From Trichomonas vaginalis G3 (Eukaryota; Parabasalia; Trichomonadida; Trichomonadidae), in NCBI RefSeq assembly GCF_026262505.1, contig NC_067207.1, positions 5,650,252 to 5,714,251 of the forward strand: a stretch of 64,000 bases of DNA, written 5' to 3'. This document shows positions 11,343 to 20,116 of this stretch, piece by piece; within the stretch, counting starts at the first letter, position 1, and every line of letters starts with the position of its first letter. The notes beneath the pieces are model-generated. The model worked only from the letters and a program-made list of their open reading frames with translations, did no database searches and had not been told where the DNA came from. The position numbers and the translations under genes were made by a program.

Positions 11343-11387
11343 GGTAGATGGTTAGATCTAACCCGATATCTAACCTCATTTCTACCC
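11343..11387. repeat. Multi-arm hairpin H1 (TAGATGGTTAGATCTAAC core)
   Basis: An outer arm GGTAGA pairs with TCTACC, and an inner arm GGTTAGA pairs with TCTAACC around the symmetric centre GATC; a second TCTAACC arm gives an alternative pairing. It is preceded by CAAAAATATATTTTA. Same family as 11519, 11758, 12591, 47364 and 47594. Confidence 0.75.
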
Positions 11388-11390
11388 TCA

Positions 11391-11418
11391 GCCGCTAAGC
11401 GGCGAGACCCAAAGGTCT
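11391..11418. repeat. Double-hairpin module
   Basis: GCCGC/GCGGC around a TAA loop is followed one base later by AGACC/GGTCT around a CAAA loop. It is GC-rich in an AT-rich intergenic stretch. It resembles modules in copy B at 27645, 32752, 33382, 36301 and 41040. Confidence 0.7.
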
Positions 11419-11421
11419 TGA

Positions 11422-11640
11422 ATTTTCATGAATTTTATATATTAATGTTTTCGTTAAGCCACTTTGTGCCGTCAGTCAGTCAGTCAGTTAATGAAATTTA
11501 CACCAAAAATATATTTTAGGGTAGATGGTTAGATCTAACCCGATTTCTAACCCGATTTCTACCCTCATGAATTTTCATGAATTTTATATATTAATGTTTT
11601 CGTTAAGCCACTTTGTGCCGTCAGTCAGTCAGTCAGTTTA
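11422..11640. repeat. Tandem duplication with GTCA tetranucleotide runs
   Basis: A unit containing TCATGAATTTTATATATTAATG, CGTTAAGCCACTTTGTGCC and (GTCA)n occurs at about 11427-11490 and again at about 11572-11640, with hairpin H2 between. The GTCAGTCAGTCAGTCAGT runs lie at 11471-11489 and 11622-11638. The larger period is about 150 bp and includes H1 and H2. Confidence 0.75.
11519..11564. repeat. Multi-arm hairpin H2
   Basis: GGGTAG pairs with CTACCC and GGTTAGA with TCTAACC around GATC. Followed by CATGAATTTTCATGAATTT, a flank also seen beside H6. Confidence 0.75.
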
Positions 11641-11757
11641 GGAAAGACTTTAGAAAGTTGTTGGAAAATAAGTCCTGGGAAGAGTATTATAAGGCATTTT
11701 GTGAAGAATATAGCAACAGTCCGAATTCCGGCGGTTGCTTTTTATACAAAATTCATG

Positions 11758-11793
11758 AGGGTAGAAATCGGGTTAGATCTAACCATCTACCCT
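11758..11793. repeat. Multi-arm hairpin H3 (inverted copy)
   Basis: The same hairpin in reverse orientation: AGGGTAG pairs with CTACCCT, with GGTTAGATCTAACC at the centre. H1/H2 and H3/H4 face each other across this intergenic region. Confidence 0.75.
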
Positions 11794-11836
11794 AAACATT
11801 ATTTTTGCTGAATTCAATAAAAATAATGAGTTCATT

Positions 11837-12500
11837 TACTCACAATATTTTTGTACAAAACGACCCCAAACTTTTAACTTCTTTTCTGCAGCTTCTAATG
11901 CTATCTTAGCGAGTTCATATTCTCTAAATTCTCTCTTTAAATCTTCTTGTTCCCATTGGTCTAGTTCGTATGGAGAATCTCTATAACATAACATATCTCA
12001 CGTTCATGTTCTAATTGTTTTTCGCACATTTTTCTAACTTCTTGTTCGAACAAAGGTTTAGCATTCTCTACTGTATCTTCAAGTTCTTCTTCATCTAATT
12101 TCTCATGAACTTTCTTGTCTATGGAGTCCATAATATCTTTGACATAAAATGCATACTTTACAGAGCACCATTCAGCAAACAAAATGAACGAGGTCAGGAT
12201 GTATGTAAATACCTGTGAATTCATTTATAACACCCTTAGTAAGCTCATAAAATGCTTGTTTTGAGGTTGAGCCACTTTTGGCTCGACCGTATTCTTTCAT
12301 CCAAAACTCAAGAATTTCCTGCATTTTAGCATATTGAGAAATCTGTTTAAATGGTTTAACCTTCCCGCTTCTCTTGCCATCTTTGTTGCATTAATGTAAC
12401 CATCCTTGTCTCTACGTAAGACTTCAATACCGTTATAAGTGCCTTTTGTGAATGTTTCGCCATTAGATTTGTTCGTGAATGTTTTTGCTTCGACTGACAT
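11837..12500 (-). pseudogene. KilA-N domain protein 2
   Basis: The start is taken as MSVEAKTFTN. The N-terminal half has the KilA-N block GTYNGIEVLRRDKDGYINATKM and LNHLNRFLN. The middle continues with AEWCSVKYAFYVKDIMD, the usual end of the domain. The C-terminus is an E/K/R-rich coiled coil. It shares the leader ATACAAAATAAAAA with KilA-N gene 1. It probably acts as a DNA-binding regulator. It has about three breaks. Confidence 0.75.
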
Positions 12501-12590
12501 TTCTGTTATTACATACAAAATAAAAAAATAAATAAAAATAAAACTAACTTTATTTTTTCTGTCTTAAGGAAATTCGTGAAAATTCATGAA

Positions 12591-12635
12591 GGTAGAAATG
12601 GGGGTAGAAATGAGGTTAGATCTAACCATCTACCC
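12591..12635. repeat. Multi-arm hairpin H4 (inverted copy)
   Basis: GGTAG and GGGGTAG arms and the centre AGGTTAGATCTAACC pair with CTACCC, in the same orientation as H3. It stands at the upstream side of KilA-N gene 2. Confidence 0.75.
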
Positions 12636-12639
12636 TAAA

Positions 12640-13600
12640 CATTATTTTTTGGTCCGGGAACAACTTTCTCTCAATTGGAGCTGTAGATACTCTTTGCGTA
12701 AGCGGTTCAGACCTCTTCGAAGTCTTGGTCTCTCTTCGATTGAGATTGGAATTGGAATTGCTGGGGTGGAGCTTGCTGGAACAACCAAGGGTTGGGGAAG
12801 TAAGGCATAGGCTGAGGAGGGTAGTTCGGAAGCCTTGTGGTGGGTAGTAACCTTGAGGTGGAAATTGGTAGTAATTCGGAGGTACTTGCTGGAACTGAGG
12901 TTGCTGAGGAGACTGTTGTGGTTCTGCAGCTTTCGGTTCTTCTGGCTTTGGAAGGCATTCAGGAAGAGGAACGTCAGTCATCCGTTTGTGTCCTGTCGGA
13001 AGGAAAAATTTTTCCTGTCGGATGGAAGAACTTTTTCTGTCGGAAGGAAAAACTTTTTCTGTCGGAAGGAAAAACATTTTCTGAAGTTCGACCAAAAAGT
13101 TCTCAATTTTCGAAAATTTGAATGGTTTACGGACGGACAACTGGAAGAGTTCTTCCTGTTGTCGGGAAAAATTTTTCCCTTTGTCGGGAAATATTTTCCT
13201 GTCGGATGGAAGAACTTGGAACGCAAGAAAGACTTGACGAGGCAATTTACCTAATTGAAATTAACGAGCTTGTTAAAGACTTCCTCAGGCAGAATGTAAA
13301 AGGCAAGCTTGTTAACGGTTGGATAACGGGAAGGGCTGCCTTGAATCTCGAGATTTCGACTGGAATTCCAATTGAGGTACCAGAAGGCACCTCCTTTCGA
13401 CGACATAAGGAGATGAAGAAGAAAGAACTCTTCTCAAGTTCTTTGCAAAGCGCCCATGGATACAACTTCCAAACAGAGAGAGTCCAATTCCACGAATTAT
13501 ACGAATTCTCAGAGCACTGTTCCACTTCTCTGGTCAGCCGTTCTACATAACCTGTGAAGGCGACATTCAGCCAGTTCAGTAAACATCTCATTTTAACTCA
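12640..13600. other. GC-richer block of uncertain coding content in Maverick A
   Basis: Composition differs from the flanks. On the minus strand, 12660-12985 encodes a P/Q/Y-rich stretch (QQPQFQQVPPNYYQFPPQG), and an open frame from 13591 down to 13247 starts MRCLLNWLNVAFTGYVERL. I recognise neither. The + strand of 13200-13550 is also open, so coding direction is unclear. No counterpart is seen in copy C, which has its own unrelated GC-richer block at 54716-55690. An accessory gene or captured DNA is the best guess. Confidence 0.4.
12998..13085. repeat. Minisatellite of GTCGGAAGGAAAAA units
   Basis: Four degenerate units of about 22 bases with the core CTGTCGGAAGGAAAAACTTTTT are arranged head to tail. 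A further pair of related TTTTTCCCTTTGTCGGG units follows at about 13165-13205. Confidence 0.7.
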
Positions 13601-13696
13601 CTTTTTTATGTTTTTTGTGAAAGTGTCAAAAATAAATTGTTTTCATGAGTTTTCTACGATGTTTAGAAAAAATGTTATTTTCTAATATCTTCACAT

Positions 13697-14556
13697 TCAA
13701 TACTTTTTCAGCAATTTTCCGTAGTTATATATGAAAGACAATTCGAGATAAAAGTAATAGTACAATGGAATAATATTGTTGCACACCATTTGTTGTGAAC
13801 CAAACTTGAAAGTCAGAGAAACTGTTACTAGGTGGTTCGTAGAATTTAGAAGCAAAGTCATAAAGTCCTTACCAATACATAGAAAACTATTGTTGCTTGA
13901 ACTGAAACTTGCATGACACATAACATTTTGAGGGTCAAAACACGTTTCTATAAACCATCAAATCTGCTGGTGGAAGTATAAATTTAAATGGAACCATCTG
14001 GTGGTAATGGTTCGTTCTGGTTTAGTAACCGAAGAATTGTGCCCAAACGTTTGTCTACTTCCCAAAATAAAAACTCTGTATCTCTTGGAGGGTTAATTTC
14101 AATCTTTTGAAATGAAACGGTGGAGTTCATCTTGTCATATTCTAGTTTCAGATAGTATGTTCCATTTAGTAAAGAGTCGTATTTTTCTTGAAATTCCCAA
14201 TAATATTTGTTCATTTGAGTTTGAAAGTCATCTAGAGTTTTCTCAAGACTTTCGTCTGAACGAACTGTAAAGATTCTCATTTCGTCAAATTTGTCTATTA
14301 GACCATCAGGACCTTCATACTGCCCATGAAAATATACTGCGAACATAAATGCGTTAGTTCTATTTGAAAACAAAACTCTTCTAAATCCTATTGCCTTTGC
14401 ATCTGAAGGACTTTGAAGCCAACGAATTGGATAGTCAAACCTGTATGCTCGGGATGAAATTTCTTCATCTGAAATAGTCCTACCAGCATTTGTAAAGATA
14501 TAGTCTAACGGTTTTGTATCTGCTACTTTTGTTCTTTGTTTTTCAACCTGAAGCAT
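13697..14556 (-). pseudogene. RFDYP-family Maverick protein (paralogue 1)
   Basis: The product starts MLQVEKQRTKVADTKPLDYIF and has RFDYPIRWLQSPSDAKAIGFRR near residue 45, strand-rich middle segments and a hydrophobic C-terminus with FYLELSFIYN. The same layout occurs at 21869-22682 and 61844-62651, so copy A holds two paralogues. A shorter relative may be the 32097-32576 gene of copy B. The beta-rich pattern and closeness to fibre genes suggest a virion protein. The function is unknown. It has about two breaks. Confidence 0.55.
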
Positions 14557-14581
14557 TTAATATATGTAAAAATATATTGTT

Positions 14582-15166
14582 TTAAAATGGTATGCCATAT
14601 AGCTTCTTGAATTTGTTAAGAAGTATTTGAACGTATTTTCCATCTGTATCTCTAGTGTTTACATAAGCATAGCCCGCCTTAGTAAAATATACTTGTAATT
14701 TCCTATAGTTTACGCCGGTATAAAAGTAGAAAGAGTCTTGTTCTTCGCTATAGTAGTAAAACTCAAACGTATGCTTGCCATAGTCTGTAATTTCAATTGT
14801 TTCATCTTCTAGTTCGTCGACAAATTCGAATACAATATCTCCAAATTTGCCTTTGTTCTTATTGTTTTCAGAACGAGTGACCCAACGTAAGTTTTCAAGT
14901 CTATTGTCGTTTCTTATATGGTTTATATGGTCTACAAAAGGTAAATTGTTAGGATTCAGTATAAAATGAGTTGCAATGACAACATGTTTAAGATAGTGTT
15001 TTCCACCCATCTTCATAATAGCATATCCGTCATTTCGCTCCCATTCGCTTAAAACTCTTTTTGTCTTTTTGTTTCTGACTTCAAATGACTCACAACAGTG
15101 AATTTCATATTTCTCATCTAACAAACAAGTTTCCCAACGGTCTTCTCCAACAAACTCAGCGTACAT
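14582..15166 (-). CDS. HNH homing-type endonuclease
   Basis: An uninterrupted 194-residue frame starting MYAEFVGEDRWETCLLDEKY. The N-terminal 70 residues resemble NUMOD4-type modules (WERNDGYAIMKMGGKHYLKHV). The HNH core follows: HVVIATHFILNPNN, FVDHINHIRNDNRLENLRWV, then TRSENNKNK. Enzymes of this type cut DNA at long sites and spread themselves or neighbouring introns. It lies directly downstream of the polymerase gene, a classic site for a freestanding homing endonuclease. The C-terminal 90 residues may be its DNA-recognition part. No copy is seen at this place in copy C. Confidence 0.85.
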   Translation of the reverse strand: MYAEFVGEDRWETCLLDEKYEIHCCESFEVRNKKTKRVLSEWERNDGYAIMKMGGKHYLKHVVIATHFILNPNNLPFVDHINHIRNDNRLENLRWVTRSENNKNKGKFGDIVFEFVDELEDETIEITDYGKHTFEFYYYSEEQDSFYFYTGVNYRKLQVYFTKAGYAYVNTRDTDGKYVQILLNKFKKLYGIPF

Positions 15167-15210
15167 TTCAAATAAAATAAAAAAATGTCACTTTTTTAAA
15201 AATAAATTTT

Positions 15211-17366
15211 TTATTTCATGCAATGTTTTATTTCTGTGCCGTCTTCAAGTATGCCCCAATATTTCCTTTTCGATATTACATGAACTTCGGAAAATACCTT
15301 ATCTAGCTTAAAACAGCCCATCTTTTCACCGACTAAACCCATTTCAATGAGTTTGTTATAGCCTTCTTCGTTCGTCATGAGTGCGTCAATGTTCTCATAG
15401 TAAACCTTCACTTTGGATTTGACTTCGGAGAAGAATTTGTTCTAGTTGTCAAGGACTGCCTTTGCGAACTGAGGGTAAGACCAATGTTCGACAATAGGTT
15501 TTAATGTGGTTACTAAGCCACTTTGACCTTGAGTGAATTCGTACTTCACAACAAAAGGAGAAAACCTTTCAACAAAGTTGTCGACCTTCTCATAATGTTT
15601 ACTCTTCATCTCTTGAGGTTTCTTAATGGAATATCCCCATGTCGAATTCATAAGCAATTTGAGTGTCATTGCAAGTTTTGGGGTTTGAAGCTTTCCTAAT
15701 ATCATACAGTTGTTGTATGACTTTTCCAACTGTATAGTTCCTTCCCGGGAACTCACCATCTTCGTTTGGAATTCCAGTCGGAATATATTGGACAAACCTC
15801 ATGTATGCAGCGTTAAGGTCGACATAGTATATCTTTTCATCTGAGTCGAACTTGTCGCAACCAATTGGTCCAGTTTGTGGAAATTCAAGTGAGTCTCTTA
15901 TCTTCTGAGAAACTTCTCCTGTTATCTCATAAACATCGTCGAAGCAACCTGTTTCATATAAAACCTTCTGACCTAACTCAGATGCTCTCCAATACAATTT
16001 GACGTCAATTGGATGTCTCAATGGAAGTTTGTTTATAGCATCTTGAAGTTCTTGCAACCTCATTGGAAGTTCTTCTGGTTCAGGTTGGTATCCGAACATA
16101 CCAACCCCTTGTGGAACTGTGTACTTCTTTTGTACTAGAACTTTGTCTGGAACAACTTTTGGTCTTGCTAACAATGAAAAGTTTTGTTTCGTCTTTTGGT
16201 ACAAAAGTTTCTGTCAGCTTGTCATCTGGAATTGATTCCAACAAATCTTTCTCGAAAAGAATGTTTACAGCTCTGACAATGTTGCACTTACTTTTACCAA
16301 AGAATGGGTTTGTAAGACTTTCGTTCAACATGAAGTGGTTGTGGACAATTACAATCTTCAACCATGGTAAGTCTTTGTCAACAACATAGTCGTCATGTGA
16401 AGAACCTTTAGCTGTAGGTATGTTGACTCGGATATTGACATTTGCCAACGGTGCAATTTTTGCCAATTGACCTCTGAGAATGTACCTTGTCTTCACACAT
16501 GACTCAAGATACTTCATCTTCTCATCTGTAACAAGACCAGAGTTCCTGAGACATGTAAGAATACAAGGTTCATTGACAATTGTTTCAATTGAATTTGTAA
16601 ATTCCATACCTTGTCAAGTCAATGTCAGACTTATTTATGAACGGGAAGTATCCAGCATGTTGTCTGACTGCTTGAGGGTTAGGTTGGTACCATTCGAACT
16701 TGACACTTGCAATTCCTTCAATTGCATTCAAAATGTCTGAGTCGGAGTCAACCATTTGTTCTCTCTTTGTAGTCTTGAAAGCGTCAAGAAGTTTTGCGGC
16801 TGTTTGTTCATTGCCATGTGCATAGTAAATGTGACCATCCAAATCTGTTATGGTCAATCTGAGATTGTGTCCTTTCTTATTTCCGTCTTGAATTGCAGCA
16901 AGTACTCCATGAAGCCTTCTTTGTTCTTTCCTTCGTCAAAGTTTACTGTAAAGGTTCGACCAGATGTAATTTGACTTCTAACTTCACGATACTTTTCATA
17001 TGCATATCTTGTTCTTTCCATGGGAGCATGTGCGTCTTCACCTTTTCCTTTTTTCCTTCTCAAAGGATGCAATTGTTCGTCATGTTTCCAGTAGAATCTG
17101 GCAAAGCCGTCGTGTCCTTCAACTTGAGGTTCACTAACATCGAAAAGCATGTCCATAAGACGTTCTTCTTCTAACCTCTCTAGTCTGTTTGGATAATTGG
17201 CACGTGCTGTTTCCAAATCCATTTCGTAGCGAAGACCAGACAATTTGTCATAGACTTTTATGGGTCTTCCCTTCCTATATTTAAAATTCTTCGAAACTCT
17301 CCAACCATATCTTTGTAACTCTGCTTTTATTCTAGCAGACTTTCTGTCCATTCTATATGGGGGCAT
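15211..17366 (-). pseudogene. Maverick A family B DNA polymerase
   Basis: About 718 codons starting MPPYRMDRKSARIKAEL. The polymerase core lies in the last third: motif A IYYVDLNAAYM near residue 515, motif B LKLLMNSTWGYSI near residue 572, and a palm-like YYENIDALM segment near residue 655. Polinton polymerases are protein-primed family B enzymes that replicate the linear element. Exonuclease motifs are not certain to me; ITDLDGHIYY near residue 170 is a candidate. It is very unlike the polymerase of copy B. It has about six breaks. The start follows an A/T leader rich in TAATAA. Confidence 0.7.
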
Positions 17367-17787
17367 TTTTATAATAATAATAAAAATATTTTTTTCTTTA
17401 CTTTACATAACCGCCTGCCGCCATAAGTCTTTGACGCCAACCCATACCAGCTAATGAAGGTTGACTTGGTTTAGTTTGGAAACTAAACTTTGGTTTTGGT
17501 TTATCTTCAGTTTTTGGTTTTTCTTCTTCTATCGGTTTTTCGTCACTTTTCGGTTCCTCTGACTTTACTTTGTTGCATGCTAAGATCAGTCATAATGTAA
17601 ACCTCTCAATTTTATTGTCGTGGGAAGTATCTCAATTCCTTCAAAAAAATTGAAAAACTATTTAATTTTAAAAATATAATACTTTTAATTAGTTAATTAA
17701 TTGGAGATATTTTTAAAAAATCACTTTTGATAATACTTTTGAGAACTTTAATTAAAAAAATATATTCAAAAATATCTAGGATATCAA

Positions 17788-17850
17788 GAGGGAATTGTTC
17801 CTTATGAGGTATATAGTTATGATGTATACCTCATAAGGAACAATTCCCTC
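17788..17850. repeat. Perfect 26-bp-stem hairpin inside the MITE
   Basis: The stem begins GAGGGAATTGTTCC and its full 26-base complement follows an 11-base loop. Confidence 0.9.
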
Positions 17851-17853
17851 CTT

Positions 17854-17909
17854 AAAACGAGAAAACTTGTTCGAAATTGTTTATCATTTCGAACAAGTTT
17901 TCTCGTTTT
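17854..17909. repeat. Perfect 24-bp-stem hairpin inside the MITE
   Basis: The stem begins AAAACGAGAAAACTTG, the loop is 8 bases, and the complement ends CGTTTT. Only three bases separate it from the first hairpin. Confidence 0.9.
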
Positions 17910-18553
17910 TAATAAGAAACTAAAGGCTATGAGGCACTACTTTAATTTTTAAATTCAAAAAATTATATGTGCTTCTTAAAATGACTCAAAAAAATTTTAT
18001 TATAAAATAATATATAATATTAAAAATCCCACAACATTTTTTTACTTTACATAATCGTACTTCCTCGACGATTAATTTCCACTCAATTTCTATCGTTGAC
18101 CGAACTTAGCATGCAACAACTTCACTTGCAGGAACAGTTGTGTCGTCAACATCTTCAGAAATATCATATGCCATTTGTTTTTGTTTTCCTTTCAACTTTT
18201 TGTGTTTGTTGTAAAGTTTAGAATATTTCGACTCTAAGTCAATGAGATGTTCTATAATGAACTGTTGGTCAGTGAAGTAAACTTTTCCATCTGTTGTCTC
18301 GAAAGCTCCTTCAGACTTCAATATTTTATTTGTGAGAGTCTGTTTCTTTTTTGAGATACTAGCCGTTCCATTTCTATGAAAAGTGACTTTATAGTTAGGG
18401 TTTGTATTTCCAGACCTGGCACTTTCTATTATTGAATTTTTCTCTTCATCTGTAAGTTCTTTGACAGGTTTTGACAATGGTTCTGAACTTTTTGTTTGTG
18501 GTGTCAAATCTACCGTTTCAACTTCTTCGGTCATTTCATCTCAGTAAAAAATT

Positions 18554-18718
18554 TTAGTTTGGTTTGTTTTCAACTGGTTGTTGTTGTGGAGGTGGGATGG
18601 TTCCTTTAATAATATCATTCAGTTTCACATGCTGAGCCTGACTATATGGTATCGGTTTAAATGCTGGAAGCCAACAAATCCATCTTGAACTCATTTGCCT
18701 CAATGCTGCATTGTTCAT
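18554..18718 (-). CDS. 54-aa Maverick protein
   Basis: Frame from MNNAALRQMSSRWICWL to a P/Q-rich end (IPPPQQQPVENKPN). A counterpart of similar length exists at 58487-58639 in copy C. It lies in a tight run of minus-strand small genes. The function is unknown. Confidence 0.55.
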   Translation of the reverse strand: MNNAALRQMSSRWICWLPAFKPIPYSQAQHVKLNDIIKGTIPPPQQQPVENKPN

Positions 18719-18737
18719 TTCATCCTAGTTAAAAACC

Positions 18738-19140
18738 TTACATTTCCCAAGTTTGAGGTGGTTGCGGTTGGTTATTGCTTACCCATTGTTGTGCATGGTT
18801 ATATCCTCTGTTAAAGAATCTTTCACCTTGGTCCATATAGTGTCCTGCTTGGTTATAGTAGTCATTTGCTTTGTTATAATAGTTTCCTGCTTGTCTTCCT
18901 ACATTGTCCATCCATCCTTGAACTTTTCCTCTTGTTTCAGGATTTGGAATAAGATTTGTTGCATCTCGTGCTACATCCCAATCTTTCTGTACAGTTTGTA
19001 TAATAGGTTGTGCTTTCTCTTTAAGTATACCTAATGTACTCAAAAATCTTCCTTCCAACTCCAAATACACCTCTGGCTATTGTTCCCACTGCGGGTAAAA
19101 ATCTAGATGCGACTCCTGCTAATGCGCCAAATAAACCCAT
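18738..19140 (-). pseudogene. Small Maverick protein with glycine-rich amphipathic N-terminus
   Basis: The start MGLFGALAGVASRFLPAVG gives a short hydrophobic, glycine-rich helix that could insert in a membrane. It is followed by a helical region (VQKDWDVARDATNLIPNPE) and aromatic Y/N repeats (YYNKANDYYNQAGHYMDQG). This fits the membrane-active minor capsid peptides of adenovirus-like elements, as inference. About one break. It diverges from the integrase by 17 bases. Copy C has the same gene at 58660-59058. Confidence 0.55.
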
Positions 19141-19157
19141 TTCTTATAGGGTAAAAA
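19141..19157. promoter_or_regulatory. 17-bp divergent spacer before the integrase
   Basis: Only 17 bases (TTCTTATAGGGTAAAAA) separate opposed start codons. Copy C keeps the arrangement at 59059-59074. It must contain or border both transcription starts. Confidence 0.35.
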
Positions 19158-20116
19158 ATGACGAATCCGAACAAGGACCCCTATGTTTCTAAAGCGACAA
19201 AGAAAGCACTCATGATAAAAATCTTTAGTTCAACACCAAATGCTTGGTTTATGGATATCTTGGAAAAACATTCCGAGGTATAGAGAAGATGGACCACCAT
19301 ACTGGTTAATATTTGTTGGTCAAAACACAAGATACTGTGAAGCCATACCATTACAGTCCAAAGCTATTTTAGATATCTTAGCAGCTTTGACAATATTCGT
19401 TGACAAATACCATCCAACAAAACTGACATCTGACTGTGAAAGTTCTTTCAAATCAGATGATGTAAAAAACTATCTGCGTTCAAAAAATGTAAACCAATAT
19501 TTCATTGTCGACCAAAACCATTCTGCTCTTGGTGTCATTGACGGATGTATAAAAATGTTAAGAGACTTAAACCAACCACAAGGTGGTGAAGCAAATGAAA
19601 TGTCATATGACGACAAGTATAGACACTTCTCCCAGGCAAAGATGAGACAAGTTTTAAATATTTACAATAACCGTAAACAAAAAGGTTTGGGAAACCACTC
19701 CCCGAAGAAATGAAAAACAACCCGACTTAGAGAAAGACTATATATTTAATAATTTAGTCAAAAGAGACAAACAAGAAAGAATGCCGGGCTTCAAACTTCG
19801 GAAAGGTGACAAAGTAAAAATAGAAATACCTAAACGCGACCCATATGAAAATACTATTGACTATGACAACAATGGGAACTCGACAGGTACTCACATTCAT
19901 GTTCGTAAAAATAGAAGAAAGTATACAAGAGAATATTATGAAGTTTTAGGCAAACATGGCAAAATGTACACACTGCAAGCAGAAGATAAAACTACTATTG
20001 TCAGACCTCGTTTCAAACTTGTCAAAGTTCAAGGTGGTATACTTTCAAAGACAGTTCCTAACAAATATAAGACAACTCCTGACGAATATGCTAAAGAAGT
20101 TGAAAATGACGACTAA
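19158..20116 (+). pseudogene. Maverick A integrase (retroviral-like DDE)
   Basis: The product starts MTNPNKDPYVSKATKKALM. The catalytic region includes NAWFMDIL, LTSDCESSFKSDDV and the block QNHSALGVIDGCIKMLRDL that aligns with copy B's NKIVDVVMRTLRDAL. The C-terminal third has KLRKGDKVKIEI and strand-rich segments typical of integrase DNA-binding SH3-like or chromo-like domains, ending VENDD. Its role is insertion of the element's linear DNA. The stop overlaps the convergent fibre gene by 4 bases. It has about three breaks. Confidence 0.8.

Larger units (their letters stand above)
17571..18118. mobile_element. 548-bp MITE-like element with two long perfect hairpins
   Basis: The ends are TGTTGCATGCTAAG and its reverse complement, extending imperfectly to about 22 bases. 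The flanks carry the 4-bp direct repeat ACTT (17567-17570 and 18119-18122). The empty site is seen in copy C near 58055. There is no coding capacity. Two separate strong hairpins occupy the middle. Confidence 0.85.
17387..18534 (-). pseudogene. Unknown charged (K/E-rich) Maverick protein, interrupted by a MITE
   Basis: The product starts MTEEVETVDLTPQTKS, has helical segments such as LESKYSKLYNKHKKLKGKQKQM, a KEKE/proline tract (EEPKSDEKP) and the end STFISWYGL. Counterpart at 57893-58467 in copy C. No domain is recognised; disorder and coiled coil suggest a scaffold or terminal-protein-like partner beside the polymerase, which is inference. The gene is split by the element at 17571-18118 and shows few other breaks. 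Confidence 0.55.

Noticed and set aside
12707-13254. Overlapping + strand frames in the GC-richer block as separate genes
   Set aside because: Several frames are open on both strands because of low-complexity repeats; none has clear coding signals, so I described the block as a whole.
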